Assembly (NCBI GenBank): GCA_012269595.1
Contig: JAAXJX010000014.1
Coordinates: 1 to 38,495 of the forward strand
Length of the DNA stretch: 38,495 nt
Source: Planctomycetia bacterium
Lineage (GTDB): Bacteria > Planctomycetota > UBA8108 > UBA1146
Reading direction: 5' to 3'
In this document: in pieces, positions 32,569 to 38,495 of the stretch
Layout: each line of letters opens with the position of its first letter
Position numbering within the stretch: the first letter of the stretch is position 1
Notes under the pieces: generated by a model
What the model saw: only the letters and a program-made list of their open reading frames with translations
What the model was told of the DNA's origin: nothing
Database searches by the model: none
Program-made: the position numbers and the translations under genes

Positions 32569-33657
32569 ATGAAACATGCACCGCTTCTATTCCTGCTCAT
32601 GAGTGTATTCTGTGCGGACCCTGTATCTGGACAGCAAACCAATGGCGATTTCAGGCGCGGTGACTGTTTGGTCGATGGGCATGTCGATTTGGCCGATGCG
32701 GTACATCTGGCCGAATTGCTCTTCAACAATCCCGCTCCCTTCGATTGTGAGGACGCCTGTGATGCCAACGATGATGGATTTCACGATGTGGGAGATCTCA
32801 TATCCATCCTGAGTATGGTGCTGGATTTTTTGCCACTTTCTGCACCGGGGCCCAATTGTGGACCGGATCCTACCGCTGATTCTTTCTGGTGTGATGTCGC
32901 CTGCTGGGCTCCGGTGATCCCGGCGGAGTCACCGGATCATGTTGTCCGGGTAGCTCTTCAGCCTACACCGATCAACGAAGTGATACTGGAGATCACGATG
33001 GATACTCCGGATCCTCTCCTGGCTTTCAGTTTTGGTATCTGTCATGACCCCAATGAATTGACAATGGGGGACGTGACGCAGGTCGTGGATATCAATCAGA
33101 ATCCTCCCGAGTTTTTAAGTGTTGCGCTCTTGCCCGATGGAGTGGGCTTCTCGGCGATGATGAGTTTCACGAATTCAACGGTGTTTCCTGCCGGTTCAGA
33201 TCTGCGATTGTTTGAAATCGAATACGAGGCGGATCCATCAGCTTTTGGATTCACTCCGGTGTGTCCCTGCGACAATCTTGCGCCGTTTGATCTATTGCCA
33301 CTGCAACTGGTCACCCAATCAGGAGACCCAGTCTTGCCCAGCACAGTCTGCTACGAGCCGATGATTGTGGATCCCCTCTTTATGATGCGCGGGGACTGCA
33401 ATGGAGATTTTGGGTTCAACGTGGGCGATGCGGTGCATCTCCTCACGTATCTATTCCTGTCACCTGTGCCTTTGCCCTGTGAAGATGCCTGTGACATCAA
33501 TGACGATGGCACTCTGGATCTCTCCGATCCCGTGAACTATCTGGCGCATCTGTTTACCGGTGGTCCACCCCCGGCAGTCCCCAATCACTTTTCAGGATGT
33601 GGACCTGACCCCACCCCTGGAGACCCCTTGGGTTGCAGTAACGCCACCTGCCCATAG
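32569..33657 (+). CDS. Secreted protein with dockerin-type modules at both ends and a cohesin-like middle
   Basis: The ATG at 32569 (AGGTGG site about eight bases upstream) gives a 362-residue protein with a signal peptide ending near SGQQ. Residues 27-108 are a first dockerin-type pair (FRRGDCLVDGHVDLADAVHLAELLF, DACDANDDG...). Residues ~120-265 form a beta-rich region that reads like a cohesin-type sandwich (VRVALQPTPINEVILEITMD; DLRLFEIEYEAD). Residues 272-362 are a second pair (MRGDCNGDFGFNVGDAVHLLTYLF, CDINDDGTLDLSDPVNYLAHLF) ending CGPDPTPGDPLGC-SNAT-CP. An extracellular scaffold or adaptor role is inferred. Confidence 0.8.
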   Translation: MKHAPLLFLLMSVFCADPVSGQQTNGDFRRGDCLVDGHVDLADAVHLAELLFNNPAPFDCEDACDANDDGFHDVGDLISILSMVLDFLPLSAPGPNCGPDPTADSFWCDVACWAPVIPAESPDHVVRVALQPTPINEVILEITMDTPDPLLAFSFGICHDPNELTMGDVTQVVDINQNPPEFLSVALLPDGVGFSAMMSFTNSTVFPAGSDLRLFEIEYEADPSAFGFTPVCPCDNLAPFDLLPLQLVTQSGDPVLPSTVCYEPMIVDPLFMMRGDCNGDFGFNVGDAVHLLTYLFLSPVPLPCEDACDINDDGTLDLSDPVNYLAHLFTGGPPPAVPNHFSGCGPDPTPGDPLGCSNATCP

Positions 33658-33678
33658 CTTTTTGTCGGCGGATGCAGA

Positions 33679-34059
33679 TCAGCAGCCGTCAAAGTTATCG
33701 CACTCCATCTCACCAACGGTCGGATCGATGCCGCAGTCGGGGAAGGGTGCGAAGGGTGCCTCGCCGCTGGTGTAGAGGTAATCGAGCAGCAGAATCGGAT
33801 CGGTCAGATCGATGACTTCATCGTCGTTGATGTCTGCGGCGGCCAGACACGGAATCGGTTCTCCAAAAAAGATGAATCCCAGTAGGGAGATGGCGTCGGA
33901 GAGATCGAGGGAATCGTCTGTGTTGATGTTGCCGCGGGAAAAGGGCGTTTCGCAGCTGTCGATGAAGTCGTTGCCGTTGAGGTTGTTGCCTATGCCATGG
34001 ATCACCGATCCATGACCGAGCAACAGTCCCAACAACAGCAAGATCAGACCAACACGCAT
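33679..34059 (-). CDS. Minimal secreted dockerin-type protein
   Basis: The 126-residue protein is a signal peptide (MRVGLILLLLGLLLGHGSVIHG) fused to a short NNLNGNDFIDSCE segment and one dockerin-type pair (RGNINTDDSLDLSDAISLLGFIF, INDDEVIDLTDPILLLDYLY). It ends CGIDPTVGEMEC-DNFDG-C. The LNGNDFIDSCE piece closely matches the LNGNGISDACE that precedes the dockerin pair of the VCBS protein at 36006-37556. This gene may therefore be a paralogue stripped of its repeats. AAGG precedes the ATG. It converges with the gene ending at 33657. Confidence 0.8.
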   Translation of the reverse strand: MRVGLILLLLGLLLGHGSVIHGIGNNLNGNDFIDSCETPFSRGNINTDDSLDLSDAISLLGFIFFGEPIPCLAAADINDDEVIDLTDPILLLDYLYTSGEAPFAPFPDCGIDPTVGEMECDNFDGC

Positions 34060-34125
34060 AACAGCCTTATTTTACCACCGATTTGACGACAGATGGGAAG
34101 GAGTCGCCTGCACAGACTGGGCTCG

Positions 34126-34170
34126 AAAGAAGGGTCAGGTGCACGTCCATGGACACGCACCTGACCTTCT
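34126..34170 (-). terminator. Probable terminator or long hairpin after the cohesin-like/dockerin gene
   Basis: An imperfect inverted repeat around 34133-34166 (GGTCAGGTGC/GCACCTGACC) has an inner 10-bp palindrome GTCCATGGAC. It lies just downstream of the minus-strand gene ending at 34179. The T run is weak, so termination is less certain. Confidence 0.45.
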
Positions 34171-34178
34171 CTCATCTC

Positions 34179-35069
34179 TCAGCAGCCAAAGTGAAACAGG
34201 CATGTGAGTTCGTCCTCTGTTTCATCGTCACCGCACGTGCCTGTCGGACCAGGAATCACAACGTCCATTCCGAAGAAAGGACTGAGAGTCAGATACAGAT
34301 CGGCGACATCAATTCGACCGTCATCATTGAGATCTGCACTGTCCGCACAGTTGATTTCACCGGCAAGGAAGAGGAAACTTTGCAGGCTGTAAAAGTCGCC
34401 GATTCCTCTTTGCAAATCCCCATCCACATCTCCTCGAAGAAACAGCATCGTCGAGGGGGTCATTTCGGAGATGACGGTTTCGCCATCTTCGAAATCAGGA
34501 AAAATGCTCGTGCCTCCACCGGGTGGAACCAACAATGACTCATTAATGGAATCCTCATCGAATTCGTCGCAGATTCCTGAGCAGTATTGAAGGCGCACAG
34601 TTTCTCCCGTTTCACCCAGAGGCCGCGTCTGAATCTTCAGCACTTCATGACCCAGACCTGCGGGTAAGGTGTGGTTGCCGAAGAAGTCCACAACGACACC
34701 CTGGAGAACGTGACTTTGAAAAACTGTGGTTGCCGCAAAGGCCGCAGGTCCCCCACCGTTGACCGTCGTTGTGACCTCTCCACTTTGTGCAGAGACAATA
34801 TTGTGTAACCCGGCACTGGAATCGCGGCACACCATGAGGGACCAACCGGCCAGAGCTGCTTCGGGGTTGTCCAAAAGGCAGCGAAAGGTGGTCAGCGACC
34901 CCTGGGGAGCCTCTGAAGGCGAGTCGAAATACAGCCTGAATCCTGAAGCAGGTGTATTTCCTTCATCGCTGATGGGTGAAGAGGGTTCAGCAGGATGGGC
35001 ATCGTCCCTGGCGATCCCCGCAGACCCCAACACAAGGTTGAGAACCAGTGCCAAAATGAGGGACTTCAT
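34179..35069 (-). CDS. Secreted cohesin-like/dockerin-type protein
   Basis: I chose the ATG at 35069 (GGAAAGGAG upstream), which gives a signal peptide MKSLILALVLNLVLGSAGIA and 296 residues. Residues ~42-205 form a beta-rich domain (GFRLYFDSPSEAPQGSLTTFRCLLDNPEAALAGWSLMVC; LKIQTRPLGETGETVRLQYC) resembling a cohesin-type or related sandwich. Residues 208-296 are a dockerin-type pair (LFLRGDVDGDLQRGIGDFYSLQSFLF, SADLNDDGRIDVADLYLTLSPFF) ending CGDDETEDELTC-LFHFG-C. The longer reading to 35138 adds residues with no signal. A cell-surface or secreted role is inferred. Confidence 0.82.
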   Translation of the reverse strand: MKSLILALVLNLVLGSAGIARDDAHPAEPSSPISDEGNTPASGFRLYFDSPSEAPQGSLTTFRCLLDNPEAALAGWSLMVCRDSSAGLHNIVSAQSGEVTTTVNGGGPAAFAATTVFQSHVLQGVVVDFFGNHTLPAGLGHEVLKIQTRPLGETGETVRLQYCSGICDEFDEDSINESLLVPPGGGTSIFPDFEDGETVISEMTPSTMLFLRGDVDGDLQRGIGDFYSLQSFLFLAGEINCADSADLNDDGRIDVADLYLTLSPFFGMDVVIPGPTGTCGDDETEDELTCLFHFGC

Positions 35070-35249
35070 TTGGCGCTCCTTTCCAAAGGAAGAGCAGCCA
35101 TACAAACCATCCAGCACTGCTGTGGAATGCAGCAGCACAAAGGCGAGAAAGAGATGATTTCAAAGCGGCTCTTCCGCATCACAGGTGGGCTATGCAGTAA
35201 GACGGACGACCCCGGGAAATCCCTCACGCTTTTTTGAAGGTGAGGTCAA

Positions 35250-35894
35250 CTACTCCCGTTTTCCCACCTCGATGCGAATGAACTCGGGCAGGTAATTGGG
35301 GGTGCAGTTCTTGGGCACCTTCTCTTCTTTATAGAGTGCGAGGGACTCTCCCAATTGAATGCAGCGATCGCGAAACTCGGGTTCAAAGACACCGATCCAA
35401 CCGGCGCAACCATTCATCGCCCACTGCACATCCGGGTCTTCACTGCCGAGTTTTTCTTCGATGGCATTCATCAACTCTGCACTGTTTTTCGGTGGTGGGG
35501 TTTTGCCGGTCCAACGCAGGCGCAGCTGGTGGTACCAGAAGAAGCGTCGAAGGATGGGAAGCGGGTTTTTCATCCAGGTCAGCATGGCGGCGGTCAGATC
35601 CTTGCTCTTCATCAACTGATGCGCCAGCAGCCAGTCCCCCATCTGGTGACGCTGCTTTTCATCGTGCACCGTCATCTCTTTGGCAAACTGGTGGAAGTCG
35701 TCTTCGGTCAGTTGCTTGGGATCAAAGATCAGCGTCGCCAGCAATCGGGGAACATACTCCCCCGTCCCCCACAATTCCCACGCCAGCTCCGGATCCTTCT
35801 TGATGGATTTGGCGAGCTTCTTGATATCTCCCATCTTGGGAGATTCCGTCTCTAGTTGAGAGATCACTTCCTGAGCTTTGGGAGACAGTGCCAT
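35250..35894 (-). CDS. DNA alkylation repair-like (AlkD family) HEAT-repeat protein
   Basis: The 214-residue, all-helical protein resembles the AlkD/DNA_alkylation family. Helix patterns such as DPELAWELWGTGEYVPRLLATLIFDP, HQMGDWLLAHQLM and NPLPILRRFFWYHQLRLRWTG fit the HEAT-like repeats and the W-rich face that binds DNA in AlkD. AlkD removes alkylated bases. I am sure of the general fold and less sure of catalytic competence. There is no signal peptide, which sets it apart from its secreted neighbours. The ATG has a GGTGG site nearby. Confidence 0.72.
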   Translation of the reverse strand: MALSPKAQEVISQLETESPKMGDIKKLAKSIKKDPELAWELWGTGEYVPRLLATLIFDPKQLTEDDFHQFAKEMTVHDEKQRHQMGDWLLAHQLMKSKDLTAAMLTWMKNPLPILRRFFWYHQLRLRWTGKTPPPKNSAELMNAIEEKLGSEDPDVQWAMNGCAGWIGVFEPEFRDRCIQLGESLALYKEEKVPKNCTPNYLPEFIRIEVGKRE

Positions 35895-35947
35895 GGAACC
35901 ACCGGGTTTCTGAGAGAGTGCGTACGGTCAACGACAGAATCCAAATT

Positions 35948-35994
35948 ACAAAAAGCGGGTGACCAGGGGGAGCCCCCAGTCACCCGCTTTTTGT
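35948..35994 (-). terminator. Terminator of the VCBS/dockerin gene at 36006
   Basis: A 16-bp inverted repeat (35948-35963 with 35979-35994; ACAAAAAGCGGGTGAC/GTCACCCGCTTTTTGT) encloses an inner G5/C5 stem. T runs lie within the arms. It is 11 bases after the minus-strand stop at 36006. Confidence 0.9.
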
Positions 35995-36005
35995 GGGAGG
36001 TGATT

Positions 36006-37556
36006 CTAGCAACCGTTGTAACTCTCACATTCGAGAATATCCCCCGTCGGATCTCCCCCACAGATGGGGAAAGGAGCTGGGGGTGTTGGAGCATTGGAAT
36101 AGAAGAGGAAGATCAATCCTTGAACGGCGTCGGCGAGATTGAGACCGCCATCGTCGTTGCAGTCGGCAGCTTTAAAGCAGCCGATTTCACCTTCAAGAAA
36201 AAGGTAATTCAAGATTGCGAGAGGATCCGCGATATTGGTGAGGCCGTCACCATTGGCATCGGTTCGAATAAAAAAGTATTCCTCGCAAGCGTCCGAAATT
36301 CCGTTTCCATTCAAATCGGTAATGGTGGGATTTCCATTGAGCCAGACTTCATTGGGAAGCCCGATCCACTGTGCCAATAGCGCATCGAGATCGCCATCGT
36401 CGTCAATATCCCCAAGTTTGACATGGCCTGTCTGTGCTTCGCTGTCTGATTGAATGAACTCAACGAAATTGGCATTTCCATCGTTGTAATAAATTCTGTT
36501 TGATTGATCACAGGTGCAATTGTCTGCAATTGCTATCCAGGCGTCGAGATCGCCATCCCCATCCAGATCCCCCAGAGCGACGTCTCTGATTCCGGAAACT
36601 TCAAACGTTTGGCTGCTGGTACTGAAAGAAGCGCTGCCATCATTGAGCCAAACGGTAATGCGATCCGCATCGAAGTCACTGATCCAGGCATCGATGCTGC
36701 CGTCTCCGTTCAAATCGCCGAGCTCGACGATGCTTTGGCTGCCGAAGCCCAGTTGTTGGCCGCTATCAAAAAAATCCCCCTGGGTTCCGCCCTGGATACC
36801 TCCGGCATTGAGCCATATCCGGTTGGGGAAATTGTTGTTGCCGATTACGACCGCATCGAGATCGCCATCGCCATCGAGATCTCCCAATGCCACATCTTCT
36901 GTGATGTCATCGCCCAGGCTCTGGCCACTGTCAGTAAAAATGGCGTCTTCATTGAAGTACAGTTTGTCCGCTGGAGAACCGGTGGGCCCGGGACCATTCT
37001 CGTTGGTTACCCATGCGTCCAGATCACCATCCCCGTCGACGTCACCCAGAGCAATTGCGGTGCTAAAGGTGAAATCGAAACCTTGACCGCTATCAACGAA
37101 GATCCCCACGCCCCCGTCGTTGATCCATACCTTGTCAAACCCGGAATTGGCAGCGTAGACATCAAGGTCACCATCCCCATCGAGATCTCCGATGGCGATG
37201 GCGCTGGTAGTGATAAAACCGATGTCTTGGCCACTATCGATGAAGGTTCCAATTTCGCCGACCTGGATACCGCCTTGATTGATCCAGACCCGATGCCCCA
37301 CCGCTTCTGCATGCCACGAATCAAGATCGCCGTCGTTATCCAGGTCTGCCAGCTGAATATCGTTGACGCTTGTATTGCCCAAGGTGTTGCCGCTACGGAT
37401 GAATCTTTGGCTGCAATCGGTGTCCTGACAATCGACGAGGGTATCCCCATCGTCATCGATACCATTGTCACATATTTCGAATGATTGAGCTTGAAGCATC
37501 AGGGGGGCCAAGAATAAAAATCCCATCAACAGGATCAGTTTCTTGATCAAGAGCAT
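36006..37556 (-). CDS. Secreted VCBS/FG-GAP repeat protein with dockerin-type C-terminus
   Basis: The ATG at 37556 (GGAGGG upstream) gives a 516-residue protein with signal peptide MLLIKKLILLMGFLFLAPLMLQAQ. Residues ~27-49 hold an Asp/Cys loop motif (EICDNGIDDDGDTLVDC). About seven FG-GAP/VCBS repeats follow, each with LGDLDGDGDLDA-type calcium loops and WIND/WLNDG strands. LNGNGISDACE leads into a C-terminal dockerin-type pair (FIRTDANGDGLTNIADPLAILNYLF, DCNDDGGLNLADAVQGLIFLF) ending CGGDPTGDILEC-ESYNG-C. It is a calcium-binding beta-propeller-like surface protein. The next gene is a close paralogue. Confidence 0.9.
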   Translation of the reverse strand: MLLIKKLILLMGFLFLAPLMLQAQSFEICDNGIDDDGDTLVDCQDTDCSQRFIRSGNTLGNTSVNDIQLADLDNDGDLDSWHAEAVGHRVWINQGGIQVGEIGTFIDSGQDIGFITTSAIAIGDLDGDGDLDVYAANSGFDKVWINDGGVGIFVDSGQGFDFTFSTAIALGDVDGDGDLDAWVTNENGPGPTGSPADKLYFNEDAIFTDSGQSLGDDITEDVALGDLDGDGDLDAVVIGNNNFPNRIWLNAGGIQGGTQGDFFDSGQQLGFGSQSIVELGDLNGDGSIDAWISDFDADRITVWLNDGSASFSTSSQTFEVSGIRDVALGDLDGDGDLDAWIAIADNCTCDQSNRIYYNDGNANFVEFIQSDSEAQTGHVKLGDIDDDGDLDALLAQWIGLPNEVWLNGNPTITDLNGNGISDACEEYFFIRTDANGDGLTNIADPLAILNYLFLEGEIGCFKAADCNDDGGLNLADAVQGLIFLFYSNAPTPPAPFPICGGDPTGDILECESYNGC

Positions 37557-37795
37557 CTTTGCAGGCCCTCCCTCTGTACATAGCAGCCAAGGCTTTGAAG
37601 AGCGCCAATGGCCAATTCGATAAAAACCCACCACCCCAAGAACTCTTTCACCTCCACCCTATTCATGAGTGGCTAAGAATTGGATTTAATTCTTTGCCCG
37701 GAAGAGTTTTGAGTGTCGTTTTGGAGGTTTTTTACGGCCAGAAGCTCCCCTCCTTCCCCTGCGTGCACACGCAGAGGAAGGAGAGGTCCCGGAGA
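37557..37795. other. Intergenic region between the two VCBS paralogues
   Basis: These 239 bases contain the leader of the gene starting at 37556 (minus strand) and the 3' region of the partial gene ending at 37796. A gapped hairpin (37750-37783; CTCCTTCC...GGAAGGAG with CTGCGTG/CACGCAG) lies just after the partial gene's stop. It lacks a clear T run, so I call it only a possible terminator. No other gene is visible. Confidence 0.5.
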
Positions 37796-38494
37796 TCAGC
37801 AACCGTTGTAACTGTCACACTCGAGTGTGTCAGGTGTGGGATCAGTACCGCAGGTTGGGAAGGGATTCGGCAGGTCGCCGGTGCCGCTGAAGAGGTAGCC
37901 GAGGATTTGGATGCCGTCAGCAACGTCGATGGCACCATCGTCATTACTGTCAGCGGCGTCGTCGCAGTCGATGCTACCCCCGGTAAAGAGGTAATCGAGG
38001 GTGGCGATGGCATCGCCGATGTCGACTCCCCCATCGCCATTGAAATCGCCACGAATGAACGGGGTTTCATCTTCGTTGAAACAGGCAATCTGATTAATCC
38101 AAACGCGATCCGCTTCTCCCCCCCAGTTAGCGACGCAGGCATCGAGATCGCCATCCCCATCGAGATCACCGAGGGCGACATCAAAGCTATCGGAGTTGCC
38201 CAGAGCCTGACCACTGTCGCTAAAGTTACCATTGCCATCATTGATCCACACGCGGTTGGGTTGGTTTACGGTCCCACTTCCGTTAGCGACCCAAGCATCG
38301 AGGTCGCCATCGCTATCGATATCGCCGAGCGCGACGCCTACGCTAACGGAGCCGATCTGTCCCTGCCCACTGTCTGTAAAGTTGCCGTTGCCATCATTGA
38401 TCCACACGCGGTTGGGTTGGTTACTGGAGTTGGCAATCCATGCATCGAGGTCGCCATCGCCATCGAGATCACCGAGGTCAACATCTCTGCTAGC
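37796..38494 (-). CDS. Partial VCBS/FG-GAP protein with dockerin-type C-terminus
   Basis: This minus-strand gene is cut by the right window edge; the frame stays open to 38494, where it reads DVDLGDLDGDGDLDAWIANSS. At least three FG-GAP repeats are visible, with NQPNRVWINDGNGNF repeated twice at 52-codon spacing, followed by a linker, RVWINQIACFNEDETP. The C-terminus is a dockerin-type pair (FIRGDFNGDGGVDIGDAIATLDYLF, DSNDDGAIDVADGIQILGYLF) ending CGTDPTPDTLEC-DSYNG-C. It is a paralogue of the gene to its left and presumably secreted like it, but its N-terminus is not seen. Confidence 0.9.
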   Translation of the reverse strand, partial: ASRDVDLGDLDGDGDLDAWIANSSNQPNRVWINDGNGNFTDSGQGQIGSVSVGVALGDIDSDGDLDAWVANGSGTVNQPNRVWINDGNGNFSDSGQALGNSDSFDVALGDLDGDGDLDACVANWGGEADRVWINQIACFNEDETPFIRGDFNGDGGVDIGDAIATLDYLFTGGSIDCDDAADSNDDGAIDVADGIQILGYLFSGTGDLPNPFPTCGTDPTPDTLECDSYNGC

Positions 38495-38495
38495 G

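Noticed and set aside
36504-37484. Plus-strand open frame of 326 codons opposite the VCBS gene
   Set aside because: The GAT-GGC-GAT codons of the repeats read as Ile/Ala codons on the other strand and avoid stops, so long antisense frames are expected there.
36006-38494. Regularly spaced repeats resembling a CRISPR array
   Set aside because: The repeats are in frame, 52 codons apart where measured, and encode FG-GAP/VCBS motifs; there are no unique spacers or cas genes.

Overview
The window looks like a chromosomal segment from a GC-rich Gram-negative-type bacterium, most likely a member of the Planctomycetota or a relative. This is inferred from gene content, not from a marker gene: a secreted DUF1800/DUF1501 pair, a CRTAC1-like VCBS protein with an ASPIC/UnbV domain, a PhoD-like phosphatase, and seven secreted proteins that carry a paired, calcium-loop-like dockerin-type module (pattern RGD-x-[ND]-x-D ... 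DA/DP ... LxYLF ... P-x-C-x-[DS]-A-D-x-NDDG ... YLF ... CGxDPT). No rRNA, tRNA, CRISPR array, IS element or phage gene was recognised.

Layout. Positions 1-1571 hold the end of a molybdenum hydroxylase (xanthine/aldehyde dehydrogenase) operon: catalytic subunit tail, FAD/FeS subunit and a small Cys-rich protein, closed by a strong terminator. Positions 1674-4478 hold an EEP-family lipoprotein, a tiny membrane protein and a saccharopine-dehydrogenase-family enzyme whose last ~200 bases are strikingly AT-rich. A minus-strand group (4479-9087) encodes a YbaN/DUF454 protein, a NatA/NatB-like ABC exporter and a hydantoinase B-like enzyme. Positions 9214-13739 hold an RND efflux adaptor and pump. 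A GT39 glycosyltransferase (minus) and a PhoD-like phosphatase (plus) follow.

Positions 16753-24943 form one tightly packed minus-strand block of five exported or probably exported proteins: DUF1800 protein, DUF1501 protein, double cupredoxin, TPR protein and ASPIC/UnbV lipoprotein. Positions 25120-28709 hold a two-gene operon, a sodium:solute symporter with an unusual soluble insert plus a second GT39 enzyme. From 29182 to the right edge the genes are small or secreted: a two-domain acidic-linker protein, a membrane protein, a 57-residue small protein with strong expression signals, an unrecognised cytoplasmic-looking protein, five dockerin-type proteins and one AlkD/HEAT-like protein. The last gene runs off the right edge.

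The most unusual signals are: a recurrent C-terminal tail (Cys-x10-Cys-x5-Cys-end) on neighbouring dockerin-type proteins; a barrel-sandwich-like insert in a sodium symporter; an apparent extra membrane-helix pair in an RND pump; and an abrupt AT-rich 3' end inside an otherwise intact gene. All functional assignments come from reading the translated sequence; no database search was run.
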